Shown piece by piece: positions 53,176-62,202 of a DNA stretch of 64,000 nt. The stretch lies in the NCBI RefSeq assembly GCF_007859395.1, contig NZ_VOHD01000003.1, positions 87,561-151,560 on the forward strand, in the 5' to 3' direction. The notes beneath the pieces are model-generated. The model saw nothing but the letters and a program-made list of their open reading frames with translations, was not told where the DNA came from and made no database searches. The DNA comes from Planomicrobium sp. CPCC 101110. GTDB taxonomy: Bacteria > Bacillota > Bacilli > Bacillales_A > Planococcaceae. The stretch's first letter is position 1. Every line of letters starts with the position of its first letter. The position numbers and the translations under genes are program-made.

Positions 53176-53205
53176 TTGACAGCGCTAAATTGCTTCATGT
53201 AAACT
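53176..53205 (+). promoter_or_regulatory. Promoter of the lysine-riboswitch ABC operon
   Basis: TTGACA (53176-53181), 18 nt, TAAACT (53200-53205). The transcript would start just before the riboswitch. Confidence 0.65.
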
Positions 53206-53230
53206 AAAAGACAGAATTGAATAATATTTA

Positions 53231-53386
53231 ACCTCACTGCTTTCAAGTGAGGTAGAGGCGCGGTATTTAACAGTCCTAAGTGGAGTTTGAGAAGCTATGA
53301 TGCTCAGGAGAAGGAACTATCGCCGAAGCTTTTAATATTTCTCTGTATTATTTGCTGGGTCTGCAGTTAAGAACTGCAGGACTATC
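53231..53386 (+). ncRNA. Lysine riboswitch (L box) aptamer
   Basis: Conserved L-box blocks occur in order: GTGAGGTAGAGGCGCGGTAT (from 53247), GGAGTTTGAGAAGC, AGGAGAAGGAACTATCGCC then GAAGCTTTT (53306-53333), and TATTATTTGCTGGGTCTGCAG with the closing GGACTATC (to about 53386). P1 is ACCTCACT-type sequence near 53231. It should bind lysine and, through the terminator at 53447-53513, shut off the importer operon. Confidence 0.9.
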
Positions 53387-53446
53387 TTGAAAAGCCCTCC
53401 CAGGCGTTCAAGGTGTGCTATCTCAAAGGGGACCAGAAGAGGATTT

Positions 53447-53513
53447 AAGGCAACTATACATAGTTCGGCTTGAGCTCGTCTCAGGCCGTTTTTTATGCAA
53501 GTTGCCTTTTTTG
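53447..53513 (+). terminator. Nested terminator of the lysine riboswitch
   Basis: Inner stem CGGCTTGAG (53466-53474) with CTCAGGCCG (53480-53488) followed by TTTTTT; outer stem AAGGCAACT (53447-53455) with AGTTGCCTT (53500-53508), also with T run. Confidence 0.8.
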
Positions 53514-53551
53514 TATAGATGTATAAGGGGAAATTGAAGGGGGAAAAGAAA

Positions 53552-54394
53552 ATGAAGAAAAATTTATCACTATTCTCGATTGTGTTTTTGGCAGCGATGC
53601 TGTTTATGGCCGGCTGTGGTTCAGGCGGCTCTGATGCCGGTTCTTCAAGTGAAGGCGAAGACAATACATTCAAAGTAGGCTTGGAAGCTGCGTATGCACC
53701 GTTCAACTGGACGCAAGGAGACGATTCCAATGGGGCTGTTAAAATTGACGGCAACGCCGAATATGCGGGCGGCTATGACGTGGAAATTGCAAAACGCATC
53801 GCGGAAGACTTGGGCAAAGAATTGGTCATTGTCAAAACAGAATGGGATGGCCTTGTGCCAGCGCTGACTTCCGGAAAAATCGATGCGATCATTGCCGGCA
53901 TGTCTCCAACGGCCGAGCGTAAAGAAACAATCGATTTCTCAGATCATTATTACACTTCAGAGCTGGTCATGGTCGTTAAAAAAGGCGGCAAATACGAAGG
54001 TGCCACAACGCTAGCAGACTTTAAAGGTGCTAAAATCACGGCTCAGCTCAACACCTTCCATTATTCAGTCATTGACCAGATTGAAGGGGTCTCTAAAGAA
54101 ACAGCAATGGAAAGTTTCCCGGCAATGAGAGTAGCGCTGGAATCCGGCATGATAGATGGCTATGTATCTGAGCGCCCAGAAGCGGTAAGCGCTTCTGCAG
54201 CCAATGAAAACTTCGCCATGGTCGAATTTACAGATGGATTTGAAACATCAGAAGAAGATACAGCGATTGCGGTCGGTCTTGAAAAAGGCAGCGACTTGAC
54301 TGAACAGATCAATGAAAGCTTAAAAGCGATTTCTGAAGAAGAGCGCCAGGAAATTATGGATGCCGCCATTCAAAATCAACCAGCTGCACAATAA
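53552..54394 (+). CDS. Amino-acid ABC transporter substrate-binding lipoprotein, probably lysine
   Basis: 280-residue SBP_bac_3 family binding protein. ATG 53552 follows GGGGGAAAAGAA. Lipobox FMAGC (Cys near 21). Motifs: FKVGLEAAYAPFNWT, GYDVEIAKRIAEDLG, VKTEWDGLVPALTSGKIDAI and ISPTAERKETIDFS-type block (AGMSPTAERKETIDFSD), typical of polar and basic amino acid binders. It is first in an operon of binding protein, permease and ATPase behind a lysine riboswitch, which makes lysine the likely substrate (inference from regulation). A hairpin terminator follows, which would raise the binding protein over the other subunits. Confidence 0.88.
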   Translation: MKKNLSLFSIVFLAAMLFMAGCGSGGSDAGSSSEGEDNTFKVGLEAAYAPFNWTQGDDSNGAVKIDGNAEYAGGYDVEIAKRIAEDLGKELVIVKTEWDGLVPALTSGKIDAIIAGMSPTAERKETIDFSDHYYTSELVMVVKKGGKYEGATTLADFKGAKITAQLNTFHYSVIDQIEGVSKETAMESFPAMRVALESGMIDGYVSERPEAVSASAANENFAMVEFTDGFETSEEDTAIAVGLEKGSDLTEQINESLKAISEEERQEIMDAAIQNQPAAQ

Positions 54395-54407
54395 AGCCAT
54401 AGTGGTG

Positions 54408-54441
54408 CCGACTGCATCTTAGTGCAGTCGGTTTTGTATTT
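54408..54441 (+). terminator. Intercistronic terminator after the binding protein gene
   Basis: CCGACTGCA (54408-54416), loop TCTTAG, TGCAGTCGG (54423-54431), then TTTTGTATTTT. Partial readthrough to the permease is expected. Confidence 0.8.
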
Positions 54442-54506
54442 TACGCTTTAAAGGTACTCGAAGTTAAGGAAGTCCACCGCTTGAAGTTATATTTAGGAGG
54501 AAAACA

Positions 54507-55274
54507 ATGAGTTACGAATGGATTGTTAACATACTCACAAACAACTGGCCGATGTTTTTGCGCGGAGCGGGCATGACGCTTTTGATATCGATAATTGGAA
54601 CATTGATCGGCGCATTTATCGGATTGGTGATCGGAATTGTCCATACCATCCCGATGCCTGAACGGGGCATGAAAAAAATCTTGCTGAAAATCATTAATTT
54701 TGTTCTTTCAGCCTATATCGAATTTTTCCGCGGTACACCGATGATGGTTCAGGCAATGGTCATTTTCTATGGTTCTGCCCTGGCTTTCGGCATTGACATG
54801 GATGTATTCCTTGCGGCTGTTTTCATAGTTTCGATCAATACGGGAGCCTATATGTCAGAAATCGTCCGAGGCGGTATTGTTTCTGTAGACAAAGGCCAGT
54901 TCGAATCAGCCCAAGCAATCGGCATGAACCATTTCCAGACCATGATGCATGTTGTATTGCCGCAAGTGGTGCGCAATATTCTGCCTGCAACAGGCAACCA
55001 GTTTGTCATCAATATTAAAGACACGGCTGTGCTGAGTGTCATAGGGGTTACGGAGTTGTTCTTTCAGACAAGAACCGTATCCGGAAACAACTTCCGCTAT
55101 TTTGAATCGTTCTTTGTTGCCTGTGTGTTGTATTTTATCATGACTTTTGCTATCACCTTGCTGCTTCGCAGACTTGAAAGAAGAATGGATGGACCGGAAA
55201 ACTATAGCATGATCGGCGGCCTGCCGATGCAAGTGGCAAAACCGGAAGATACCGAAAATAAAATCAAAATCTAA
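54507..55274 (+). CDS. Amino-acid ABC transporter permease
   Basis: 255-residue membrane subunit of the HisM/GlnP family with five or more helices. ATG 54507 follows TAGGAGGAAAACA. The first helix AGMTLLISIIGTLIGAFIGL, the FFRGTPMMVQAMVIFYG block and the EAA loop (VDKGQFESAQAIGMNHFQTM followed by VVLPQVVRNILPA) dock on the ATPase. Encoded between the binding protein and ATPase genes and expressed by readthrough of the terminator at 54408 or from an unseen promoter. Confidence 0.93.
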   Translation: MSYEWIVNILTNNWPMFLRGAGMTLLISIIGTLIGAFIGLVIGIVHTIPMPERGMKKILLKIINFVLSAYIEFFRGTPMMVQAMVIFYGSALAFGIDMDVFLAAVFIVSINTGAYMSEIVRGGIVSVDKGQFESAQAIGMNHFQTMMHVVLPQVVRNILPATGNQFVINIKDTAVLSVIGVTELFFQTRTVSGNNFRYFESFFVACVLYFIMTFAITLLLRRLERRMDGPENYSMIGGLPMQVAKPEDTENKIKI

Positions 55275-55310
55275 AGCGGAAACCAAGCAGAGAATGGAAG
55301 AGGAGACCTT

Positions 55311-56045
55311 ATGGAAAAAGTGATCGAGATACAGCATTTAAGCAAATCATTTGGCACTCATGAAGTTTTAAAAGATATCGACTTCGCAGTGCATAAAGGA
55401 GAGGTAGTCTGTGTAATCGGCTCTTCAGGATCCGGCAAATCAACGCTTCTGCGCTGCATCAACTTGTTGGAGAAGCCGAGCGGCGGCCAAATTATCTACA
55501 ATGGTGAAAACATTTTGGATGACCGCCACGATATCCATGCGTATCGTACGAAGCTGGGAATGGTTTTTCAGCAATTCAATTTGTTCAATAACCATAACGT
55601 CATCAACAACTGTACAGTAGGGCAAGTGAAAGTGCTGAAGCGCCGGAGGGAAGAAGCTGAAAAAGTGGCGCTAAAGTATTTGAAGGTAGTAGGCATGGAC
55701 CAATACGTCAACGCGAAAGCCCGGCAATTGTCCGGCGGCCAAAAACAGCGGGTGGCCATTGCCCGGGCGTTGTCGATGGAACCGGATGTCATGCTATTTG
55801 ACGAACCGACATCCGCTCTTGATCCGGAAATGGTAGGTGAAGTGTTAAAAGTCATGAAGGATTTGGCGAAAAGCGGGTTGACGATGTTGGTTGTGACGCA
55901 TGAAATGGAATTTGCAAAAGAAGTTTCCGACCGCGTTGTTTTTATGGATAAAGGAGTCATTGTAGAAGAAGGGCCGCCAGAGCAAATCTTCAACAATCCA
56001 ACACATGAACGGACACGGGAATTTTTGAAACGGACATTGAGATAA
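55311..56045 (+). CDS. Amino-acid ABC transporter ATP-binding protein
   Basis: 244-residue ATPase of the polar amino acid importer family (GlnQ/HisP type). ATG 55311 follows GGAAGAGGAGACCTT. Walker [10 protein letters not shown] (about 35-43), Q-loop [11 protein letters not shown], signature [15 protein letters not shown], Walker [14 protein letters not shown] and the switch His in [11 protein letters not shown]. Complete. Last gene of the lysine-riboswitch operon. Confidence 0.94.
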   Translation: MEKVIEIQHLSKSFGTHEVLKDIDFAVHKGEVVCVIGSSGSGKSTLLRCINLLEKPSGGQIIYNGENILDDRHDIHAYRTKLGMVFQQFNLFNNHNVINNCTVGQVKVLKRRREEAEKVALKYLKVVGMDQYVNAKARQLSGGQKQRVAIARALSMEPDVMLFDEPTSALDPEMVGEVLKVMKDLAKSGLTMLVVTHEMEFAKEVSDRVVFMDKGVIVEEGPPEQIFNNPTHERTREFLKRTLR

Positions 56046-56055
56046 TAATTGATTT

Positions 56056-56089
56056 AAGGCTGACTCTGTTAAGGAGTCAGCCTTTTTCT
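56056..56089 (+). terminator. Terminator of the ABC operon
   Basis: AAGGCTGACTC (56056-56066), loop TGTTAAG, GAGTCAGCCTT (56074-56084), then TTT. Confidence 0.92.
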
Positions 56090-56262
56090 ATGAAATTTAA
56101 TTGATGCAATTTAAGGAGCATTTCCTAAAGGTAGAAAATTAAATTAAGTTCTGACATTAAAATAAAAATAATATTTTATTTTTTCAAAATATTATTTCTA
56201 AAAAACAATTAAAAGTGTTATTATAGCCATACACTAGAAACTTACATCAGGAGGTCAGGCAA

Positions 56263-57699
56263 ATGGTCACTTTTTTTGCAGCACTTTTATTTCTTATTTT
56301 CGGTTATATCTTTTATTCGAAATTTGTTGAACGGGTATTTGTAGTAGATGACAATACGCCGACTCCGGCCTATACGAAAAGGGACAACTTGGATTTTGTG
56401 CCAATGAGCTGGTGGAAAGGCAACTTGATTCAGTTGCTGAATATTGCCGGGCTCGGCCCCATTTACGGAGCGGTAGCAGGAGCATTATATGGCCCGGTTG
56501 CGTTTATTTGGATCGTTGTTGGCTGCATTTTTGCTGGAGCGGTACATGATTATTTCTCTGGGATGATGTCGATGCGCCACGGCGGAGAGCAGTTTCCGGC
56601 ACTGGTTGGACGCTATTTAGGCAAACATGTAAAAGTTTTTATTAATGGGCTTTCATTGGTACTCATGCTTCTAGTAGCGGCTGCCTTTACAGCAGGCCCG
56701 GCACAATTGATTGCGCAGATTACACCGATCAGTTTCATGATGGCGTTGGGACTTATCTTTTTCTATTTTATTTTAGCGACAATTTTGCCGATCAACCGGA
56801 TTATTGGACGCATTTACCCGCTTTTGGGCGGGATTCTATTGTTCATGGCAGTTGCGGTAGCAGTAGCATTAGTGTTTTCAGGAAAGCCGATGCCCAATCT
56901 AACGTTTGAAAATTTGCATCCGGGGGGTTTGCCGATTTGGCCGCTATTGATGGTTACTATTTCATGCGGGGCGATTTCCGGTTTCCATTGTACGCAAAGT
57001 CCGATTATTGCTTGTACGATGAAGAAAGAAACAGATGGCCGCAAGATTTTTTACGGAGCAATGGTCATTGAAGGTGTAATTGCCCTTATTTGGGCAGCTG
57101 CCGGAATGGCGTTCTTCAATGGTACAGAAGGGCTTGGGGCGGCGTTGGCGGCTGGAGGGCCTTCCGGTGTCGTCAATGAAATCTCTACTTCCTTGCTTGG
57201 CACGATGGGAGGGCTATTGGCAATTTTCGGCGTTATCATCTTGCCGATTACGACAGGCGATACGGCTCTTCGCTCGTCTCGCATGATTTTAACGGATATT
57301 CTTTCCAAATTCACAAACATGGAAGGCAAAGTGAAAATTCTCTTAGTGACAATTCCTTTAGCAATCCCCACATTTTATATGGCGACAATCGATTATACGT
57401 TCCTATGGCGTTATGTAGGCTGGACTAACCAAGTCGTGGCGACAGTCATGCTATGGACGGCAACAGTTTACTTATTGAAAAATTTCCGCTTCCATTGGAT
57501 CTGCGGAGTTCCGGCTAGCTTTATGACAGGCGTCGTTTCCATGTATATCTTCTATGCGCCGGAAGGATTGAACATGGATTATCAAACCTCCGCCATCATC
57601 GGTGCCTGCGTCACGCTAGTGGTTCTGTTGTGGTATGCAGCTCAGATTATCAAATACAGAAGTTTGAAAGAAGTTAACTCAGAAATTGGGGCTATATAA
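56263..57699 (+). CDS. cstA: CstA-family carbon starvation/pyruvate transporter
   Basis: 478-residue membrane protein of the CstA family, which includes the pyruvate transporters BtsT and CstA of E. coli. ATG 56263 has AGGAGG 9 nt upstream. Many helices with family signatures: DFVPMSWWKGNLIQLLNIAG-type region, GPIYGAVAGALYGPVAFIWI, VHDYFSGMMSMRHGGEQFP, SGFHCTQSPIIACTM and LPITTGDTALRSSRMIL. It is shorter than E. coli CstA (about 700) and falls in the short Gram-positive group. The upstream 200 bases are very AT-rich. Single gene. Confidence 0.9.
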   Translation: MVTFFAALLFLIFGYIFYSKFVERVFVVDDNTPTPAYTKRDNLDFVPMSWWKGNLIQLLNIAGLGPIYGAVAGALYGPVAFIWIVVGCIFAGAVHDYFSGMMSMRHGGEQFPALVGRYLGKHVKVFINGLSLVLMLLVAAAFTAGPAQLIAQITPISFMMALGLIFFYFILATILPINRIIGRIYPLLGGILLFMAVAVAVALVFSGKPMPNLTFENLHPGGLPIWPLLMVTISCGAISGFHCTQSPIIACTMKKETDGRKIFYGAMVIEGVIALIWAAAGMAFFNGTEGLGAALAAGGPSGVVNEISTSLLGTMGGLLAIFGVIILPITTGDTALRSSRMILTDILSKFTNMEGKVKILLVTIPLAIPTFYMATIDYTFLWRYVGWTNQVVATVMLWTATVYLLKNFRFHWICGVPASFMTGVVSMYIFYAPEGLNMDYQTSAIIGACVTLVVLLWYAAQIIKYRSLKEVNSEIGAI

Positions 57700-57704
57700 A
57701 AACA

Positions 57705-57748
57705 CAATACAAAAAGCATCCTGGTGTTATAGGATGCTTTTTGTATTG
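57705..57748. terminator. Terminator after cstA
   Basis: Perfect 18-bp arms CAATACAAAAAGCATCCT (57705-57722) and complement (57731-57748) with an 8-nt loop. Confidence 0.88.
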
Positions 57749-57845
57749 CCTGCCAATGAAACTTTATCGTAAATCAAAAGGGTTGAATGGTAGATGCCGC
57801 AGTAGAGTACCCTAGTAGTTTTATGCCATCTAATCAAGTTGCTCC

Positions 57846-58496
57846 TTAATTTGAAAAATCCTTGATATCCTGTATTACAGTTTCTAATACCTCAATTGAC
57901 CTCATAACACCATCTCTGGAATCCAGGCTATGGTCCACATTCGGAAAAAGTTTGCTGCTCATATTCGTCTTTCTTTTGATTTGGGCATAACGGTCTTTGA
58001 TATAACAGCGATCTACATCGCCAATAAAGCACAATCCTTCATTAGAGCTGTCCAGCATTGCTTGAAACACGTCATCCTGCTGAAGCAGCGGAGTCAGCCA
58101 TACAGCTTTTGCTTGTTGAAAGATTGGCCTTTGCAATTCTATGCCCATTGCAATGGTGCCAAGGGATTTGCCGATAAGATAAAAATTGGCGTAAGAACTG
58201 TCTTCTAGTTCTTGATCAAACACTGTTTTTACATCATGTTTGATGGCTGTGCTCAATTCTTCCATTGTGAAATTATCGTATGCTTCATTTTTGTATTGAT
58301 AATTCACTTTCAACACATCAACCGAACGATTTAAAAAGAGTTCAGTTGAATAATGGAACAAGGGAGAGCTTGTCGTGTAGCCGGCTCCTGGAAGAAGAAT
58401 GGCCAAGCTGTTTGCTTCATTTTCTGTTTTGATAAATGCGAAGGGCACTTCGAAATCTTTATAGCCTTCTACACTTCTCTTTTCGATTTTAAACAT
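57846..58496 (-). CDS. Small alpha/beta hydrolase
   Basis: 216-residue protein with an alpha/beta-hydrolase core: LAILLPGAGYTTSSP oxyanion region, the nucleophile elbow in LIGKSLGTIAMG (Ser near 113), an acid in CFIGDVDRCYI and the His in FPNVDHSLDSRDG. Resembles YdeN/YqkD-like or dienelactone-hydrolase-like esterases of Bacillus; the substrate is unknown. ATG 58496 follows AAAGGAGGAATGATGG. Single gene, oriented against cstA and away from proBA. Confidence 0.78.
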   Translation of the reverse strand: MFKIEKRSVEGYKDFEVPFAFIKTENEANSLAILLPGAGYTTSSPLFHYSTELFLNRSVDVLKVNYQYKNEAYDNFTMEELSTAIKHDVKTVFDQELEDSSYANFYLIGKSLGTIAMGIELQRPIFQQAKAVWLTPLLQQDDVFQAMLDSSNEGLCFIGDVDRCYIKDRYAQIKRKTNMSSKLFPNVDHSLDSRDGVMRSIEVLETVIQDIKDFSN

Positions 58497-58876
58497 CCAT
58501 CATTCCTCCTTTGTTCTATTAGTATACTAAGAAGTTAAACGCTGAGTATGTAAACTTGCTATTTTTTTGTATAATTCGAATATTCTTTGTTTGATTGTCT
58601 GTACTAGGGCTATTTAAAAGATACATCTCTCGAGATTAATGGAAGAGCCAGCCCAATATAATATCGCATGTATAAATATACGGATAATTATAAACGAGAA
58701 AATTTGCAAGCGTATCTTTTGTAATAATTTTAAATATTATCAATTAAAATATTGACTAAAAATTCTTATTAGTGCATAATAATACAATCTTAGTTTTGGT
58801 CATGCATGGGATTTCTGTAGAGAGAATTGATGGAGAACGGTTTGTTTACCTATAAAAATTGGGTGGTGACTAGTAA
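58497..58876. other. Divergent intergenic region before proBA
   Basis: 380 bases, AT-rich. It holds the proBA promoter at 58752-58780. I looked for a T-box leader, as some Bacillus proline genes have, and did not find its specifier or GGGTGGNACCGCG blocks. Confidence 0.5.
58752..58780 (+). promoter_or_regulatory. SigA promoter of proBA
   Basis: TTGACT (58752-58757), 17 nt, CATAAT (58775-58780), each 5 of 6. Confidence 0.72.
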
Positions 58877-59695
58877 GTGGAAAAGAAGAGAATTGTTGTG
58901 AAAATCGGAAGCAGCTCTTTGCTCAATGGTGAGGGCGGACTGTGTACGGTGAAATTAAAAGAGCATGTGGATGCACTTGCGCGCTTGAAGCAACTTGGGC
59001 ATGAAGTGGTATTGGTTTCATCAGGAGCAGTGGCAGCCGGCCTTACGGATTTGGGATATCTTTCACGTCCGGCCACAATTGAAGGCAGACAGGCAGCCGC
59101 AGCAGTAGGGCAAGGGCTATTGCTGCAAGGGTATACAGAGGAATTCAAAAAACATGATGTTGTAGCGGCCCAGTTGTTGCTGACAAAACAAAACATTCTT
59201 TATCAGGACCAGTCGAAAAACGCAAAAGCAACGCTTTGCGAATTATTGAAGCGGGATGTCCTGCCAATTATCAATGAAAACGATTCTGTATCGATAGAGG
59301 GGTTGACCTTTGGGGATAATGATATGTTATCCGCGTTAGTGAGTGGTCTTGTGCAAGCGGATTTCCTAATGATTCTTACAGACATCAACGGCATTTACAA
59401 ACAAAATCCACGCACAAATCCCAGTGCCCAAAGATATGACTTTCTTCCGGATATTCCGGTTGAACTGATAAACGCCACTTCATCTGAAGGATCTACAGTG
59501 GGAACCGGCGGCATGAAGTCGAAAATAGAAGCCGCCCGGACGGCCTTGAATTCGGGTGTCCCGGTGTTCATCGGAACAGGCATCGGAGCTGAAAAGCTGG
59601 TTGATATCCTTAACGGAAAAGGGGATGGCACGTACATCGGAAATTTTCTTGCAGCCCCTGTGGGAAGCTATAAGGCAGCGGCTGGACACCAATAA
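58877..59695 (+). CDS. proB: Glutamate 5-kinase
   Basis: 272-residue kinase making gamma-glutamyl phosphate, the first step of proline synthesis. Start GTG 58877 ([20 protein letters not shown]) has GGTGGTGA 8 nt upstream, a fair ribosome site. Amino acid kinase motifs: [39 protein letters not shown] region and [17 protein letters not shown]. It lacks the C-terminal PUA domain of E. coli ProB (about 365 residues), which is normal in some bacteria. proA follows 48 bases later. Confidence 0.93.
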   Translation: MEKKRIVVKIGSSSLLNGEGGLCTVKLKEHVDALARLKQLGHEVVLVSSGAVAAGLTDLGYLSRPATIEGRQAAAAVGQGLLLQGYTEEFKKHDVVAAQLLLTKQNILYQDQSKNAKATLCELLKRDVLPIINENDSVSIEGLTFGDNDMLSALVSGLVQADFLMILTDINGIYKQNPRTNPSAQRYDFLPDIPVELINATSSEGSTVGTGGMKSKIEAARTALNSGVPVFIGTGIGAEKLVDILNGKGDGTYIGNFLAAPVGSYKAAAGHQ

Positions 59696-59743
59696 TCCAG
59701 CCCATCAAAGCGAGAAAAAGCAAAAATGGAAGGGGCCCAAAGA

Positions 59744-61015
59744 ATGAGTGGAATTATCGAAGTTGCACAATCCAATGAGTTGGTCCGAAAAGCCCGGCAG
59801 GCAAAAGCGGCCGCTTCAGAATTGGCAAAAATGACAACCAAACAGAAAAACGAAGCTCTTCAATTGATTTCAGCGCAACTGTTAGAAGAACAGGAATTTA
59901 TTTTAACTGCAAACAGCAGGGACTTAGAGATTGGAAAAGGCAACGGAATGAATGATTCGTTACTGGACCGTTTGAAACTGGATGAAAAACGCTTGAGAGA
60001 TATGGCTGATGCTTTGATGCTGCTGACCGAATTAACCGATCCTGTGGGGGAAGTTCTGGAACAATGGGAACGCCCGAACGGCTTGGCAATTTCTGCGGTA
60101 CGGGTCCCTCTCGGTGTAGTCGGGATGATTTATGAAGCAAGGCCGAATGTGACTGTCGATGCCACAAGTTTATGCTTGAAAACAGGAAATGCGGTCCTGC
60201 TCCGCGGCAGTTCTACAGCCATCCATTCAAACAAAGCACTTGTCCAGGCAATCCATCATGCGCTTGAAAAAAGCGGATTGCCAATTGAAGCGGTGCAGCT
60301 GCTGGAGGACACTAGCCGGGAAACTGCTTCAGAGATGTTTAAGCTGAACGAGTATTTGGATGTATTGATTCCGCGAGGCGGAGCCAAGCTGATCCAAACG
60401 GTCGTGAAAAACGCCACAGTTCCGGTTTTGGAGACAGGAGCAGGCAATTGCCATATCTTCATAGATAAGACGGCTGATCCAAAAATGGCTATGAGCATCG
60501 CCCTCAACGCAAAAACGCAGCGGCCATCAGTCTGCAACGCCTGCGAAAGCATTCTCGTGCAGAAAGACTGGGCAGACAAACACTTGCCGGACTTGCTTGC
60601 AGCCCTTCAGGTAAAAGGCGTTCAAATTCATGGAGATGCCGTTGTCCAACAGCAAGGGGAAAAAATTGTCCCTGCTGGCGAAGAAGATTGGGGAACGGAA
60701 TATCTGGATTTGGAAGTTGCTGTGAAAGTTGTGGAAACAGTCGATGAAGCTATTGCCCATATCAATCAGTACGGCACTAAGCATTCGGAAGCAATCGTTT
60801 CAGCAGCAAATGAAAACGTAGAGAAGTTTTTCACGGAAGTTGATGCGGCGGCCGTTTACCATAACGCCTCGACCCGTTTTACAGATGGTTTTGAATTTGG
60901 ATTTGGAGCTGAAATCGGCATCAGCACCCAAAAGCTCCACGCACGTGGACCAATGGGCTTGCCGGCGTTGACTTCGACCAAATATGTCATTCGGGGCAAT
61001 GGACAGGTAAAATAG
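59744..61015 (+). CDS. proA: Glutamate-5-semialdehyde dehydrogenase
   Basis: 423-residue gamma-glutamyl phosphate reductase, second enzyme of proline synthesis. ATG 59744 ([18 protein letters not shown]) has GAAGGGG about 9 nt upstream and is preferred to ATG 59726. Motifs: [48 protein letters not shown] and the catalytic Cys264 in [14 protein letters not shown]. Complete length. Forms an operon with proB and ends at a terminator. Confidence 0.95.
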   Translation: MSGIIEVAQSNELVRKARQAKAAASELAKMTTKQKNEALQLISAQLLEEQEFILTANSRDLEIGKGNGMNDSLLDRLKLDEKRLRDMADALMLLTELTDPVGEVLEQWERPNGLAISAVRVPLGVVGMIYEARPNVTVDATSLCLKTGNAVLLRGSSTAIHSNKALVQAIHHALEKSGLPIEAVQLLEDTSRETASEMFKLNEYLDVLIPRGGAKLIQTVVKNATVPVLETGAGNCHIFIDKTADPKMAMSIALNAKTQRPSVCNACESILVQKDWADKHLPDLLAALQVKGVQIHGDAVVQQQGEKIVPAGEEDWGTEYLDLEVAVKVVETVDEAIAHINQYGTKHSEAIVSAANENVEKFFTEVDAAAVYHNASTRFTDGFEFGFGAEIGISTQKLHARGPMGLPALTSTKYVIRGNGQVK

Positions 61016-61026
61016 GGATAAAAAAG

Positions 61027-61067
61027 CTGGAAAGCAATTAGTAATTGGCTGCTTTGCAGTTTTTTTT
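61027..61067 (+). terminator. Terminator of proBA
   Basis: CTGGAAAGCA (61027-61036) pairs with TGCTTTGCAG (61050-61059), one mismatch, then eight T. Confidence 0.82.
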
Positions 61068-61142
61068 ATGTTAAAGATAGAAGTTTTATAATATATAACA
61101 ATAAATAGGTAATTAGAATTAAGGAATAACTGGAAATGAATA

Positions 61143-61171
61143 TAGACTATATGACCACTATTGATTATAAT
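61143..61171 (+). promoter_or_regulatory. Promoter of the c-di-GMP riboswitch transcript
   Basis: TAGACT (61143-61148), 17 nt, TATAAT (61166-61171). Start expected near 61178, just before the aptamer. Confidence 0.68.
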
Positions 61172-61185
61172 GAGAAAAAATCTAG

Positions 61186-61270
61186 AAAAAGGCAAACTTC
61201 TCCGAAAGGGAAGGACGCAAAGCTATGAGCCTAACCGTTTTTCAAACGCATGGTTGTCAGGTTGCCTGGG
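61186..61270 (+). ncRNA. c-di-GMP-I (GEMM) riboswitch aptamer
   Basis: P1 AGGCAAC (61190-61196) pairs with GTTGCCT (61261-61267). P2 is capped by a GAAA tetraloop (CTTCTCCGAAAGGGAAG, 61197-61213). The invariant GGACGCAAAGC (61213-61223) is followed by the GAGCCTAA tetraloop-receptor strand and P3 closing with CATGGTTGT (61250-61258). These match the GEMM-I consensus in order and spacing. It precedes an exported protein gene, and three GGDEF genes lie in the window. Confidence 0.9.
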
Positions 61271-61309
61271 CTTCCTTTTGTGGGCCACGGCTTTCAATAG
61301 GGGGAAAGA

Positions 61310-62185
61310 ATGATGATGAAAAAATTAGTAATGGCGGGTGTGGTGCTATTGTTCCTATTTAGCCAAAACACTGGAAATGCAGAAGCGGCGGATCGGAATG
61401 TCCGGGCAACATGGCTATGGAATCCATGGATGATTTATAGCGATGAGGCGGGTACTCTTGCATTCTTGGAAAGCAAACAGGTCAACAAAGTTTATGTGCA
61501 AATTGATGCCGATATTCCACCGGCAGTGTATCGCAGTTTTATCGAGAAAGCCAGAGTAAAAGGAATGCGCATTTTTGCGCTTGACGGCGCTCCGGGTTGG
61601 GTGGCTCCAAATGGCACAGTCCACCAGGATAAGCTGATGGCCTGGATCAAGTCTTATCAAAATGGCTCAACCACTGCGCAAAAATTCGCGGGCATCCATT
61701 TAGACGTAGAACCGTATTTATACAGCGGCTGGAATACTAACCGGGCGGCAACGGTCAAAGCATATCAAGCATTATTGACAAAAGCAAAGAACAGCGCCGC
61801 AGCGCTCGCTCTTCCTTTAGAAGCGGACATGCCTTTTTGGTTTGATGAGATTTCCTATAAGAATACGTATGGAAAAGGTATCCTTGCTGAGTGGGTGATT
61901 GCCAAGACGGATAGCGTTTCCATCATGTCTTACCGGGACACAGCTCCTTTTATAATAGAACTTGTTAAAAATGAATTGGCGTTTGGGCAAAAACATGGAA
62001 AAACAGTTGTTGTCGGGGTTGAAACCGGGCAGACTGACGAAGGCGATTCAATTTCTTTCTATGAAGAAGGAGAAGCTTATATGAATGGCCAGCTTGCCAT
62101 AATCAACGGACATTATGCAACCCATCCTGCATTTGGAGGCATTGCCATCCACCATGTCGACAGCTGGAAGACAATGGCGCCATAA
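61310..62185 (+). CDS. Exported TIM-barrel-like putative glycoside hydrolase under c-di-GMP riboswitch
   Basis: 291-residue secreted protein. Three ATGs (61310, 61313, 61316) follow AGGGGGAAAGA; the first is reported. A signal peptide (KKLVMAGVVLLFLFSQNTGNAEA) ends near residue 27. The mature part alternates strands and helices like a TIM barrel: VRATWLWNPWMIYS, VNKVYVQIDADIP, GMRIFALDG, FAGIHLDVEPYLYSGW (Asp132 and Glu134, reminiscent of the DxE of GH18-like enzymes), ALPLEADMPFW, DSVSIMSYRD and KTVVVGVETG. I do not recognise a named family. The riboswitch and the adjacent glycosyltransferase operon suggest a matrix-polysaccharide or cell-wall role (inference). Confidence 0.8.
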   Translation: MMMKKLVMAGVVLLFLFSQNTGNAEAADRNVRATWLWNPWMIYSDEAGTLAFLESKQVNKVYVQIDADIPPAVYRSFIEKARVKGMRIFALDGAPGWVAPNGTVHQDKLMAWIKSYQNGSTTAQKFAGIHLDVEPYLYSGWNTNRAATVKAYQALLTKAKNSAAALALPLEADMPFWFDEISYKNTYGKGILAEWVIAKTDSVSIMSYRDTAPFIIELVKNELAFGQKHGKTVVVGVETGQTDEGDSISFYEEGEAYMNGQLAIINGHYATHPAFGGIAIHHVDSWKTMAP

Positions 62186-62202
62186 ATTTAAAAACGATAA
62201 AA

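Noticed and set aside
58787..58876. GGGTGGTGAC before proB looked like the T-box antiterminator
   Set aside because: Only part of the GGGTGGNACCGCG block is present; there is no specifier loop or terminator hairpin in the short leader.
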